The notes: generated by a model not told the origin, from the sequence alone. DNA of 64,000 bases from Bacillota bacterium (GCA_023386815.1 JAEWIZ010000005.1:62001-126000), one strand, 5' to 3'. Positions 18,003-27,146 are shown, numbered from the stretch's first letter. Translations and numbers: made by a program.

Positions 18003-18344
18003 ATGAATATTCAGATCTTTGGCGCCTCAAAATGCTTTGATACGAAGAAGGCAGAGCGCTATTTTAAAGAGAGAGGCGTAAAGTACCAATCCATTGATGT
18101 CGTGAAATTCGGAATGAGTAAAGGTGAATTTAATAATATCAAACAAGCAGTAGGCGGTGTGGAACAGATGATAAATCAAAATGCCAAGGAAAAGGATCTA
18201 ATCGCACTTCTTAAATATCTCTCGCCGGAGGATAAAGAAGCGAAGCTGTTGGAAAATCCCAAATTATTTATTACACCAATTGTCCGAAATGGAAAGAAGG
18301 CCACCATTGGCTATCAGCCGGACATATGGAAGGGCTGGGATTAG
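18003..18344 (+). CDS. ArsC/Spx-family thioredoxin-fold protein
   Basis: The 113-residue protein fits the ArsC/Spx/YffB family in length and pattern. The N-terminal strand IQIFGASKCFDTKKAERYFKERGVKYQSIDV has a single cysteine at position 11, and the C-terminal region NPKLFITPIVRNGKKATIGYQPDIWKGW completes the fold. Spx itself has a CxxC pair; here the second position is Thr, so this is a one-cysteine ArsC-like reductase rather than a redox-switch Spx. Arsenate activity is unproven. It follows the coiled-coil gene closely. Confidence 0.85.
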   Translation: MNIQIFGASKCFDTKKAERYFKERGVKYQSIDVVKFGMSKGEFNNIKQAVGGVEQMINQNAKEKDLIALLKYLSPEDKEAKLLENPKLFITPIVRNGKKATIGYQPDIWKGWD

Positions 18345-18532
18345 TAGAGTATTGTTAAAATGCAACCTGAGAATTAACTTTGGGGTGGATTTATCAAAGT
18401 TCCCATAGTATAATAAGGGCACGTTATACCAGTAATCTCCATTTGAACGTGTAAAAAAGTAAACGAAGTAAATGCCAGCTAAAATAAAGTACTGGTAGGT
18501 ATTTGGGTTGCTATTATTAAAGGAGCCATGAA

Positions 18533-20527
18533 ATGAATAAAGAAGAAATTGGAAGTAAGGAGCTGGAGAAGGAGTTGAGATATCTCAAGCTCCTATCAAG
18601 CCAGTACCCTACCATTGCAGCAGCCTGCACAGAGGTAATCAATCTCCAGGCAATTTTGAATTTACCCAAAGGTACGGAGCATTTTTTATCAGACATCCAC
18701 GGAGAGAATGAATCCTTTGATCATGTTTTAAAAAATGCCTCCGGCGTTATTAAGCGTAAAATCAAAGATCTATTTGGAAAGTCTCTGGGAGAAAATGATA
18801 TCAAAAGTCTGGCTACTCTGATTTATTATCCTGAACAAAAGCTTGAAGTTGTAATAAAAAATGAACAGAACCTGGAGGATTGGTATCGAATCACTCTATA
18901 CAGGTTAATTGAAATCTGCCGCTACGCTTCCTCCAAATACACCAGATCCAAGGTAAGAAAGGCACTTCCGAAAGACTTTGCCTATATCATTGAAGAACTT
19001 TTGCATGAGGAAGCAGACGAACGAGACAAGGAAGAATATTATAATGAGATCATTCAGACCATTATCCGCATCGATCGTGCAAAGGAGTTTATCGTTGCCA
19101 TATCAAAGCTGATTCAGCGCATGGTGGTTGATAGGCTGCATATAATCGGGGATATTTTCGATCGTGGTCCAGGAGCAGATATCGTTATGGATACTCTAAT
19201 GAATTATCATAGTGTGGATATCCAGTGGGGTAACCACGATATGCTGTGGATGGGAGCTGCTTCCGGAAATGAAGCATGTATAGCGACCGTACTTAGGATT
19301 TGCACAAAATATGCCAATCTTGGAACCATTGAGGATGGATATGGTATCAACCTTCTCCCCCTTGCTACGTTTGCGATGAAATACTACGGTGGGGACGAAT
19401 GCAAATGCTTTCAGCCTAAGTTAGAGGGTAAAGAAAGCCTGAGTAATAATGAGGTACAATTAATAGCCCAGATGCATAAAGCGATAACAATTCTTCAGTT
19501 TAAGCTGGAGGGGAGGATTATCCGCCGTAATCCGGGTTATCATATGGAGGATCGGCTTATTCTTGACAGTCTTTATTTAGACAGTGGCAGAGTGGAAGTA
19601 GATGGTAAGAGTTATCTATTAAAGGATACTCATTTTCCTACCATTGAAACGGCACATCCCTATGATTTGATTCCAGAAGAACAGGAGCTCATTGATAAAT
19701 TAAAGTCCTCTTTTTTAAATAGTGAGAAACTGCAAAAACATATCAGCTTCCTATATTCCAATGGAAGTATGTATCTCAAGAATAATTCCAATCTCTTGTA
19801 TCATGGCTGTATTCCACTTAATTCGGATGGTACCTTTAAGAAGGTGAAGATCGGTGTAAGTGGAAAGGAATATAGCGGCAAAGCCTATTTAGATCGGCTG
19901 GATATGCTGGCTAGGGAAGGGTATTTCAACACAAAGAATATGGAGGCGAAGCAATATGCCATGGATATGATGTGGTATCTATGGTGCGGACCGGATTCTC
20001 CGCTCTTTGGAAAAGAGAGAATGGCTACCTTTGAGCGCTATTTTATAAAAGATAAAGAAGCACATATAGAAAAAAGAGATCCTTACTTCAAGCTTCAGGA
20101 TGATGAAAAGATCTGCAATATGATCTTTCAGGAGTTCGGCTTAGATCCAAGAATCTCGCATATCATCAATGGTCATGTTCCGGTCGAAATTAAAAAAGGA
20201 GAAAGTCCCATTCGAGCGAATGGAAAGCTACTAGTTATTGATGGCGGTTTTTCCAGGGCGTATCAGGCACAGACGGGGATAGCTGGTTATACTCTGATCT
20301 ATAACTCCTATGGTTTGCTGTTGGTATCTCATGAGCCCTTTGAATCCACACAAAAAGCAATCGAAGAAGAAAAGGACATTCATTCCACTACCGTTGTGTT
20401 AGAGCAGGAGGTAGTTCGTAAGCGAGTGGGAGATACAGATATTGGTGAGGATTTAAAAATTCAGATTAGTGATCTGGAAAAGCTGTTGGAGGCTTATCGA
20501 AAGGGATTGATTAAGGAGAAAAGATAG
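18533..20527 (+). CDS. fbp: Fructose-1,6-bisphosphatase, class III
   Basis: This enzyme hydrolyses fructose-1,6-bisphosphate to fructose-6-phosphate in gluconeogenesis. The 664-residue length matches the Firmicute-specific class III family, which has a metallophosphatase core. Metal-site motifs are visible: HFLSDIHGENE, IIGDIFDRGPG, QWGNHDMLWMGAA and INGHVPVE. The start ATG has AAAGGAG upstream. It stands alone on the plus strand. Gluconeogenic flux is relevant when the cell grows on lactate, for which genes lie at 24-30 kb. Confidence 0.96.
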   Translation: MNKEEIGSKELEKELRYLKLLSSQYPTIAAACTEVINLQAILNLPKGTEHFLSDIHGENESFDHVLKNASGVIKRKIKDLFGKSLGENDIKSLATLIYYPEQKLEVVIKNEQNLEDWYRITLYRLIEICRYASSKYTRSKVRKALPKDFAYIIEELLHEEADERDKEEYYNEIIQTIIRIDRAKEFIVAISKLIQRMVVDRLHIIGDIFDRGPGADIVMDTLMNYHSVDIQWGNHDMLWMGAASGNEACIATVLRICTKYANLGTIEDGYGINLLPLATFAMKYYGGDECKCFQPKLEGKESLSNNEVQLIAQMHKAITILQFKLEGRIIRRNPGYHMEDRLILDSLYLDSGRVEVDGKSYLLKDTHFPTIETAHPYDLIPEEQELIDKLKSSFLNSEKLQKHISFLYSNGSMYLKNNSNLLYHGCIPLNSDGTFKKVKIGVSGKEYSGKAYLDRLDMLAREGYFNTKNMEAKQYAMDMMWYLWCGPDSPLFGKERMATFERYFIKDKEAHIEKRDPYFKLQDDEKICNMIFQEFGLDPRISHIINGHVPVEIKKGESPIRANGKLLVIDGGFSRAYQAQTGIAGYTLIYNSYGLLLVSHEPFESTQKAIEEEKDIHSTTVVLEQEVVRKRVGDTDIGEDLKIQISDLEKLLEAYRKGLIKEKR

Positions 20528-20637
20528 TTGCCTGTATTTGTAAATGGAGATATAATAAGGATACAAAGATAATTCCTGATTCTATAAAGAGCGCGGTATA
20601 TTGTTTCTCATAATACTATCATTCAAGGGGGTAATTT

Positions 20638-21279
20638 ATGGAAAGAAGAGCAATTAAGATTAATGCACCGATGAACAAGAAATTAGCTTTGAAGGTTATA
20701 CCAGGTCATTTCGCTACAAGTAACTCCCACATCAATCTTTATATTGATCTTACTACGATGAAAACGGCACAAAGTGAAGCTATGGAAGCAGCGAAAGTGA
20801 TTAGTAAGCAATATGTCACCAGCACAGCGGTGGATACCATAGTATGCTTGGACGGATGTGAAATCATTGGAGCCTATTTGGCTCAGGAACTGAGTAATGC
20901 AGGAATCATGTCAATGAATGCCCAACAAACAATTTATATTGTAAGCCCTGTCTATAATACAAATGGACAGATGGTATTTCGAGAGAATAATCAGCCGGCA
21001 GTTTATGAAAAGAACATTCTTTTGTTAGCTGGTTCAGCAACAACCGGTGATACGATTCAAAAGAGCATTGAAAGTATTAAATACTACGGAGGAAAAATTC
21101 AGGCAATCAGTGCTATCTTCAGCGCCGTTAATAAAGTGGATGGCATACCGGTTCATTCCATCTTTAAACCCAAGGATTTACCCGACTATACCAGCTATCA
21201 TGTGGGAGAATGTCCGATGTGCAAAGAGAATAGAAAACTGGAAGCCATAGTTAATAGCTATGGATATATGAAGCTGTAG
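20638..21279 (+). CDS. Type I phosphoribosyltransferase-like protein
   Basis: The 213-residue protein has the PRTase-fold signature in ILLLAGSATTGDTIQKSIESIKYYGG, which resembles the PRPP loop (acidic pair then TTGxT). Here the two residues usually acidic are replaced by Gly-Ser. The C-terminus carries CPMCKENRK. It resembles the orotate phosphoribosyltransferase superfamily, but the missing acidic pair leaves catalysis doubtful; a regulatory role is possible. The start ATG follows AAGGGGG about 7 bp upstream. The gene is monocistronic, with a terminator shared with the convergent corA. Confidence 0.75.
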   Translation: MERRAIKINAPMNKKLALKVIPGHFATSNSHINLYIDLTTMKTAQSEAMEAAKVISKQYVTSTAVDTIVCLDGCEIIGAYLAQELSNAGIMSMNAQQTIYIVSPVYNTNGQMVFRENNQPAVYEKNILLLAGSATTGDTIQKSIESIKYYGGKIQAISAIFSAVNKVDGIPVHSIFKPKDLPDYTSYHVGECPMCKENRKLEAIVNSYGYMKL

Positions 21280-21325
21280 TATTAGTGATGGAGCAGTGAC
21301 ATAATTTCGCACAATAATAAATATG

Positions 21326-21374
21326 AGGAGCAGAGTAAGGATCACTTTAATGTGATGGTTACCTGCTCCTTTTT
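21326..21374. terminator. Terminator between the PRTase-like gene and corA
   Basis: AGGAGCAG (21326-21333) pairs with CTGCTCCT (21363-21370), with an inner ATCACTT/TGTGAT hairpin. A T-rich end follows on the plus strand. Confidence 0.8.
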
Positions 21375-21409
21375 CTTAGATGAGAGAAAATGTTGGTAAT
21401 ATTTGCAAG

Positions 21410-22378
21410 CTACATGAATTTTTTCTTCTTGAAATAGATAATGCAGAGAAGGGCAATCAAGACACTGATGATAATGACGAAGAGATATCCATAACGCCAG
21501 GTTAATTCCGGCATAGTAGTAAAATTCATACCATACCAACCAACGATTAATGTCAAGGGGAGGAATACAGTAGTAACAACGGTAAACATCTTCATGATGC
21601 TATTCATGTCATTATCAAGCTGAGCATGATAGGATTCTCTGACGTGCATGCTATATTCCTGGAGCATTCTCACATTTTCACATAAACGGGTAGCGCGGCT
21701 TGAAAAGATACGAAAGTAATGAAGATTCTCTTCCTGAAAAAGATCAATGGAGTTCTCCTCCAGCTCTTCACCAATCGCAATAAATTGCTGATAATAATTA
21801 TCAAGTAAAAGTAGTTTTTTACGGATGGCAGTTATCTGATAATTAAAATTCTTGTCCAGTCTACGATCCAGAATCCGATCTTCATGCTCATTGATATCAT
21901 CTTCGATATCCACAAGCAGGGTATAATCTTCGCAGATAAACTTTTCTAAAAATCCGAAGATTAAACGTTCATGAGTTATCTTGTCAAGTTTTAGATTTTC
22001 AAGCAACTCCAGAAGCTTCAGTCGGGTGCTGTCATCCTTATCCTCAATTATCACAATTAGTAAAAGATTTTGCTTGATAAAAAGACCAATCCGATCCTGC
22101 ACTTTGATAATCTGACCAGGATTTAGTCCAACAACTACACCGAATAGATAATCATAGTAGGAGTTTAGAGTACCATGCAGATGCTGAATATCATTCTTAC
22201 ATTCTTCTACCGTAAGATAGGAAAATCCAAATTGGTTATAGCAGGTCTCCAGTTCCTCTAAGGATATAATACCGACAGTTAGAATGTCAGAGCTTACATC
22301 ACTCAATTTAATTTTTGTAATCTCATTACATATCTGATAGAACATATATCGTTGTATGGCAGAATAAAACCCATACAT
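21410..22378 (-). CDS. corA: CorA family divalent-metal ion transporter
   Basis: This is a magnesium/cobalt channel-transporter of the 2-TM-GxN superfamily, 322 residues. The long cytoplasmic alpha/beta part is followed by two C-terminal helices. The first helix ends in the family signature YGMNF (Gly283-Met284-Asn285), and the second is LFVIIISVLIALLCIIYF with the basic tail KKKKF. The ATG at 22378 (minus) sits immediately after GAGAGGAG, an unusually short spacing. No better start is visible. It is transcribed divergently from the HAD phosphatase gene. Confidence 0.93.
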   Translation of the reverse strand: MYGFYSAIQRYMFYQICNEITKIKLSDVSSDILTVGIISLEELETCYNQFGFSYLTVEECKNDIQHLHGTLNSYYDYLFGVVVGLNPGQIIKVQDRIGLFIKQNLLLIVIIEDKDDSTRLKLLELLENLKLDKITHERLIFGFLEKFICEDYTLLVDIEDDINEHEDRILDRRLDKNFNYQITAIRKKLLLLDNYYQQFIAIGEELEENSIDLFQEENLHYFRIFSSRATRLCENVRMLQEYSMHVRESYHAQLDNDMNSIMKMFTVVTTVFLPLTLIVGWYGMNFTTMPELTWRYGYLFVIIISVLIALLCIIYFKKKKFM

Positions 22379-22627
22379 CTCCTCTCTCTATAATCCCCTT
22401 AATAATCTGGTTTTCCAAAACGAAAAGTTTTTGTGAGCACACTCAATCTAGATGGATTCTATAAATGTTAAGTTAATTTGCTTTCCAGTGCTTTAAGTTC
22501 TGTTTTACTTTGTTAATATGAATTATATGGAAAATATAATGCAAATTGAATTTTTTGTCAACGTAGATTAGAATAAAGGTATGGACGAACTAGAAAAATA
22601 TCGATCAACAGAAAGGTTTTATTAGAA

Positions 22628-23290
22628 ATGAAAATAAAAGATTACCAATACCTATTGTTTGACCTAGATGGAACGTTAACTGATCCGAAACTTGGGACAG
22701 TAAATGCCATTGTTCATGCACTGAATTACTATGGAATAAAGGAAATGAAGCTAGAATTGGTGGATAAATTTATTGGGCCGCCGCTAATCGAATCATTTCA
22801 AAAGTATTATGGCTTTAGTGAAGAAGAATCACGTCTTTGTTTAAAGAAGTATCGCGAATATTATAGTGAAACAGGACTTTATGAGAATGACATGTACGAA
22901 GGTGTGGATAACATGCTAGAATCATTGAAGTCTTGTGGAAAAGTTATTATATTGGCAACTTCAAAGCCGGAGGTATTTGCAAGGAAGATATTAGAGCATT
23001 TTAACCTGAATAGTTACTTTGATTTTATCGCAGGAAGTGAACTAAGTGGTGACAGAATCCATAAGGTGGATGTAATCAGGCATGCCCTGAGTGAGATGGG
23101 AATCAGCGATACCTCAAGGTGTCTCATGATAGGAGATCGGATGCATGATATCATTGGGGCAAAGAAGGCAGGACTGGACTGTATGGGAGTTCTCTATGGG
23201 TATGGCAGCAAAGAAGAGTTCAAGGAGTATGGTGCAGATTATATAGCAGAAAAAGTAGAGGATATCGTAAGCATTTTAGGGTGTAAATAA
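22628..23290 (+). CDS. HAD-superfamily phosphatase, PGP/5'-nucleotidase-like
   Basis: The 220-residue hydrolase has motif I FDLDGTLTDPKLG with the two aspartates near residues 12 and 14. The cap region is helical, motif II is ILATSKPEVFARK, and motif IV is MIGDRMHDIIGAKKAGLDCMGVLYGYG. It belongs to the phosphoglycolate phosphatase-like HAD group, which hydrolyses small phosphoesters or nucleoside monophosphates. The substrate is not predictable. The ribosome site GAAAGG is modest. The gene is transcribed divergently from corA across a 249-bp AT-rich gap. Confidence 0.9.
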   Translation: MKIKDYQYLLFDLDGTLTDPKLGTVNAIVHALNYYGIKEMKLELVDKFIGPPLIESFQKYYGFSEEESRLCLKKYREYYSETGLYENDMYEGVDNMLESLKSCGKVIILATSKPEVFARKILEHFNLNSYFDFIAGSELSGDRIHKVDVIRHALSEMGISDTSRCLMIGDRMHDIIGAKKAGLDCMGVLYGYGSKEEFKEYGADYIAEKVEDIVSILGCK

Positions 23291-23440
23291 TCCAAGAATA
23301 CAACTGCTCCAGGCGCTTCCCATAGTGCTAAAAATAGTGTTATTTTCAAGTTTTTCTCTACTTTTGGGTTGACAAATGGTCTGGTTTAAAATAACATAAA
23401 AATATACAAAAATATTACAATGCAGAAGGGAGTAAGTAAT

Positions 23441-23677
23441 ATGAAAGTAATGAATATCACAAATGTAAATGCGTTTTTTAAGGTAATAGACGAGTGCTCA
23501 GGAAAGGTTGAGTTGGTAACAACAGAAGGAGATAGATTAAACCTAAAATCAAAGCTTTCCCAATATGTTGCTTTAGCAAATGTATTCTCTGATGGCAAGA
23601 TCGGAGAACTTGAAATCGTTGCTTATGAGCCAGAGGATATTAACCGTCTCATTTCCTTCATGTATAATGGAGAATAG
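23441..23677 (+). CDS. Small hypothetical protein, 78 residues
   Basis: This is a short cytoplasmic protein with no cysteine-rich or membrane segment apart from one Cys near position 16. It begins MKVMNITNVNAFFKVIDEC and has a mixed alpha/beta-like composition. I chose ATG 23441 because AAGGGAG lies 8 bp upstream; the next in-frame ATG upstream, at 23420, lacks a site. A terminator-like hairpin directly follows, so it is expressed alone. I do not recognise a domain. A good ribosome site and codon use like its neighbours support a real gene. Confidence 0.7.
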   Translation: MKVMNITNVNAFFKVIDECSGKVELVTTEGDRLNLKSKLSQYVALANVFSDGKIGELEIVAYEPEDINRLISFMYNGE

Positions 23678-23704
23678 TGCCGGGATAATTGAAAAACTTA
23701 ATGA

Positions 23705-23743
23705 AACAGGGCGATAGATGTGTAAAGCATCTACCGCCCTGTT
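23705..23743 (+). terminator. Stem-loop terminator candidate after the 78-residue gene
   Basis: AACAGGGCG with CGCCCTGTT, plus the inner TAGATG/CATCTA, form a long GC-rich stem. The following T tract is weak. Confidence 0.6.
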
Positions 23744-23805
23744 GCAATTTCTGGTAACTCTTTGTAAAATATAACTATATGAAATGCCAGACAAGGAGAC
23801 AAGAC

Positions 23806-24513
23806 ATGGACGAAGATAATAATGTACAACATCAAAAATCATACCGTAAGGTAATTGATTATATTAAAGACCAGATAAGGGAAGGACATTTGGAAATTGG
23901 CGGGAAATTACCTGCGGAAAGGGAACTTTCAACCCTTTTGGGAATCAGTCGTAATTCCGTTAGAGAGGCAATTCGAACCCTGGATAATATGGGGGTTATA
24001 GTAAGCCAGCATGGCGCGGGGAACTATCTATCCGGTAATTTTGAGAATAATCTTGTGGAAACAATGTCTATGATGTTTTTCCTGAATCAGATTGATTATC
24101 AACAGATTAGTCAGCTGCGCCGAGCGTTGGAATTACAGGCATTAAACCTAGCCATTGATAATATTACCAACTCTGAAATAGAGCGATTAGAGAAGATTCT
24201 TGCAAAGCTGGAAAATGAAACAGAAGAAATAAATGTAATTCTTGATAAGCAGCTGCATTATGGGATTGCAATGGCCTCTAAGAATACATTGGTGATCAGT
24301 ATACTGAATGCTTTGTCGGATTTGATCGATCAGTTTATCTATGATTTGAGAAGAGATATCTTAAGTACGGAAGATAGCAAAAAGATTCTAAACGAAGCAC
24401 ATGATGAAATGCTTCGAAGTTTAATCACAAGAGATAAGAATTTAGCTTACTCAGCGATTAATAAACATTTTGATATAGTAGACATAAAACTTAAGGAAAA
24501 CCAGGGGTTTTAG
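23806..24513 (+). CDS. GntR/FadR-family transcriptional regulator of the lactate operon
   Basis: The 235-residue protein has a winged helix-turn-helix at about 15-75 (LPAERELSTLLGISRNSVREAIRTLDNMGVIVSQHGAGNYL). An all-helical FCD ligand domain follows. The start ATG has AAGGAG 7-8 bp upstream; an in-frame ATG at 23779 does not. It directly precedes a lactate permease-Etf-dehydrogenase operon, the same context as the lactate-responsive regulators LldR/LutR and LctA of Acetobacterium. FadR-type operators of form TGGT-N3-ACCA occur twice in the gap before the permease gene. Lactate as effector is inference. Confidence 0.88.
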   Translation: MDEDNNVQHQKSYRKVIDYIKDQIREGHLEIGGKLPAERELSTLLGISRNSVREAIRTLDNMGVIVSQHGAGNYLSGNFENNLVETMSMMFFLNQIDYQQISQLRRALELQALNLAIDNITNSEIERLEKILAKLENETEEINVILDKQLHYGIAMASKNTLVISILNALSDLIDQFIYDLRRDILSTEDSKKILNEAHDEMLRSLITRDKNLAYSAINKHFDIVDIKLKENQGF

Positions 24514-24574
24514 GTAGTTAAAACGAGTGAACTTGATATATTGCACAAAAAGAATGTTAAAAAAATGACATTTG

Positions 24575-24603
24575 TTGACACAATAAACAAGGGGCAGTAT
24601 AAT
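24575..24603 (+). promoter_or_regulatory. Perfect consensus sigma-A promoter of the lactate operon
   Basis: TTGACA at 24575-24580 and TATAAT at 24598-24603 are separated by exactly 17 bp, the full consensus. Transcription would begin near 24610, giving a leader of about 170 nt before the permease start codon. Confidence 0.85.
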
Positions 24604-24615
24604 GAATTTACAAAG

Positions 24616-24626
24616 TGGTACTACCA
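24616..24626. promoter_or_regulatory. GntR/FadR-type operator O1
   Basis: TGGTACTACCA is a palindrome around one central base and matches the TGGT-N3-ACCA form bound by FadR-subfamily regulators such as LldR and PdhR. It lies just downstream of the predicted start of transcription, a position that blocks polymerase. Confidence 0.75.
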
Positions 24627-24699
24627 ATTACGACCTTAGAAAGAATGAGGTGTTGCTAATCTTACCGTTTGCAATACCTGTTTTTTTTACACCCAAAAT

Positions 24700-24710
24700 T
24701 GGTACTACCA
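24700..24710. promoter_or_regulatory. GntR/FadR-type operator O2
   Basis: This is a second exact TGGTACTACCA. Its centre is 84 bp from the first. Its flanks (AAT on the left, CTT on the right) are those of the first operator in exchanged order. Confidence 0.75.
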
Positions 24711-24780
24711 CTTGGAAATTAAAAGTAATTACATGTATTGGGATGTATTACAGAAGGTATCAGAAAGGGGAAAAACACTT

Positions 24781-26331
24781 ATGGCACTATCATTTATATT
24801 GGCATTGCTGCCGATTCTTTGGCTCATCGTTGCACTTACCGCTTTGAAAATCCCTGGATTTAAAGCATGCTGCATGGCACTGGCAATCGCATATGTACTT
24901 GCGGTCTTTGTATGGAAAATGCCTCTGCTAAACAGTTTTACAGCAATAGCCGAGGGAGCAGCGTTAGCTCTATGGCCAATTATCATCGTAATCATAGCGG
25001 CTATCTTTACCTACAACATCACAGTGGCCACAGGAAAGATGGAAATCATCAAGAAGATGTTGGCCGGTGTTACAAAGGACAAAAGGATCTTGGTTTTAAT
25101 TATTGCATGGGGCTTTGGGGGCTTCATGGAGGGAATGGCAGGCTTTGGCACAGCAGTAGCAATTCCGGCAAGTATGCTTTGGGGATTAGGTTTTGACCCT
25201 ATATTTGCAGCAATTGTATGTCTGGTTGCCAATGCAACACCAACGGCTTTTGGTTCCATTGGTATTCCAACAACTACACTTGCTAAGATAACCGGACTAA
25301 ATGTTATTGATTTATCAACTGACACAGTAGTATTACTATCAATACTAATTATACTTACACCGTTTGTACTAGTTTATTTAACCGGTAAGAAAAAAAGTGC
25401 TTTTAAAGGAATTGGATTAATCACCCTGATTTCCGGCGTATCCTTCCTGCTTCCCGAGTACCTCGTTGCTAAATTTCTCGGAGCAGAGCTGGCAGTAGTA
25501 ATCGGCTCAGTATGTTCCATGCTATGTACCATCGGAGCAGTTAAGCTTTTTGGCAAGAAGGAAGTGGATCCTCAGTTTGCTTTGGAAGAGAAAACATCAA
25601 ATAGTAAAGAAACTAAGAGAATTACCGCGAAGGAAGCGTTAATTGCATGGAGTCCTTTCATCTTGATTTTCGTATTCCTGCTTGCTACCTCTAAATTGAT
25701 TGCACCGCTCAATGAACTCTTATCCATGGTAAAGACCTCGGTGCAGATCTATACAGGCGAAGGTGCAACTCCCTATGTTTTCTCCTGGCTGGCAACTCCA
25801 GGGTTATGGATTATTCTTGCGGCGTTCATTGGAGGTAAGATTCAAGGCGCAACAATGTCACAAATGCTTAAGATTTTCTATAAGACAGTGATTCAAATGT
25901 CAAAAACGATTGTTACGATCATTGCAATTATGGCAACCGCAAAGCTCATGGGCTACAGTGGAATGATTTCTTCCATCGCAGTGATGGTGGTTGCAGTAAC
26001 CGGTTCCTTTTATCCTTTATTTGCACCTTTACTTGGAGCCATCGGAACCTTTGTAACAGGCAGCGGAACCTCTGCCAGCGTATTATTCGGAGGTCTTCAG
26101 CTGGAAACTGCGAAGACTCTTAATTTGAATCAATCCTGGATTACAGCATCGAATACAGCAGGAGCTGTTATGGCCAAAATGATTTCTCCTCAGAGTATTG
26201 CGGTAGCAGTAGCTGCGGTTAGTCTGCAGGGAAAGGAAAGTGTGCTGCTTAGAGGAACCATAAAAATATTTGTACTATTCCTAATCATTGTCGGCATTGT
26301 TACTTTTGTCGGTGCAAGGTTATTAGGTTAA
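24781..26331 (+). CDS. lutP: L-lactate permease (LctP/LutP family)
   Basis: This is a proton-coupled lactate importer of 516 residues with more than ten hydrophobic segments. Family motifs include GFGGFMEGMAGFGTAVAIPASMLWGLGF and TGSGTSASVLFGGLQ. I set the start at ATG 24781 behind AAGGGG. An in-frame TTG at 24712 directly abuts an operator and lacks a ribosome site. It is the first gene of the operon permease-etfB-etfA-dehydrogenase. In Acetobacterium the homologous permease is part of the lct operon, although there it follows the enzyme genes. Confidence 0.94.
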   Translation: MALSFILALLPILWLIVALTALKIPGFKACCMALAIAYVLAVFVWKMPLLNSFTAIAEGAALALWPIIIVIIAAIFTYNITVATGKMEIIKKMLAGVTKDKRILVLIIAWGFGGFMEGMAGFGTAVAIPASMLWGLGFDPIFAAIVCLVANATPTAFGSIGIPTTTLAKITGLNVIDLSTDTVVLLSILIILTPFVLVYLTGKKKSAFKGIGLITLISGVSFLLPEYLVAKFLGAELAVVIGSVCSMLCTIGAVKLFGKKEVDPQFALEEKTSNSKETKRITAKEALIAWSPFILIFVFLLATSKLIAPLNELLSMVKTSVQIYTGEGATPYVFSWLATPGLWIILAAFIGGKIQGATMSQMLKIFYKTVIQMSKTIVTIIAIMATAKLMGYSGMISSIAVMVVAVTGSFYPLFAPLLGAIGTFVTGSGTSASVLFGGLQLETAKTLNLNQSWITASNTAGAVMAKMISPQSIAVAVAAVSLQGKESVLLRGTIKIFVLFLIIVGIVTFVGARLLG

Positions 26332-26357
26332 TTAATAAGTTTAATGGAGGTAAAACT

Positions 26358-27146
26358 ATGAACATTTTAGTATGCATCAAACAAGTTCCGGACAGCAATA
26401 AAGTTGAAGTAGATCCGGTGACAGGAGTTTTAAAAAGAAATGGCGTTGAATCAAAGATGAATCCATACGATCTTTACGCGTTAGAAACGGCACTCAGAAT
26501 TAAGGAAGAGAAGGGCGGAAGCATCTATGTTCTTACCATGGGACCAGGACAGGCAGCAGGAATTATTCGTGAGGCCTATGCTATGGGTGCGGATCAAGGA
26601 ATTCTGATTTCTGATCGAAAGTTCGGCGGTGCTGATGTACTAGCAACCAGCTATACTATCTCCCAGGGAATTAAGATGGCAGGGGAATTTGATTTGATTC
26701 TTTGCGGTAAGCAGACGACGGACGGAGATACTGCTCAGGTAGGGCCGGAAGTGGCAGAATGGCTAAACATTCCGTCCGTATCCAATGTATCAAATATTCT
26801 GGGAATCGGAGATAAGGATATTACGGTAGAGATGGATATGACACACGATCTGGAGATTACGAAGGTACAATATCCATGCCTGCTTGCAGTAGATAAGGAT
26901 ATATTTATGCCAAGACTCCCTTCCTATGTAAGAAAGCTGGAGACAAAGGATCGTGAAATCACAGTAATCACCCTGGCAGATTTGGAGGATCAGGATGAAA
27001 AGCATTATGGTTTAAATGGATCACCGACTCAGGTGGAACGAATTTTCCCTCCAGAAGTCAATGCCCACAGGGAGCTTTGGAACGGAAACGGTATGGAGTT
27101 AACAGAGCAGTTATTTCAAAAACTTAAGGATTTGAAATTTGCATAA
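26358..27146 (+). CDS. etfB: Electron transfer flavoprotein beta subunit (LctB-like)
   Basis: EtfB forms a heterodimer with EtfA and carries electrons between a dehydrogenase and NAD/ferredoxin. The 262-residue protein opens MNILVCIKQVPDSNKVEVDP and includes the conserved segments YALETALRIKE, GADQGILISDRKFGGADVLATS and LILCGKQTTDGDTAQVGPEVAEWL. The start has GGAGG upstream. It lies directly between lactate permease and a ferredoxin-fused EtfA. That gene order argues for a lactate-specific, bifurcating Etf rather than the acyl-CoA dehydrogenase partner. Confidence 0.95.
   Translation: MNILVCIKQVPDSNKVEVDPVTGVLKRNGVESKMNPYDLYALETALRIKEEKGGSIYVLTMGPGQAAGIIREAYAMGADQGILISDRKFGGADVLATSYTISQGIKMAGEFDLILCGKQTTDGDTAQVGPEVAEWLNIPSVSNVSNILGIGDKDITVEMDMTHDLEITKVQYPCLLAVDKDIFMPRLPSYVRKLETKDREITVITLADLEDQDEKHYGLNGSPTQVERIFPPEVNAHRELWNGNGMELTEQLFQKLKDLKFA

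Noticed and set aside
24712..24780. TTG start for the lactate permease at 24712
   Set aside because: It abuts an operator and has no ribosome site; ATG 24781 has AAGGGG upstream and starts just before the first membrane helix.
24602..24847. A plus-strand ORF of 81 codons across the lactate promoter and operators
   Set aside because: It lies in the operator region and continues into the permease in another frame, with no ribosome site.
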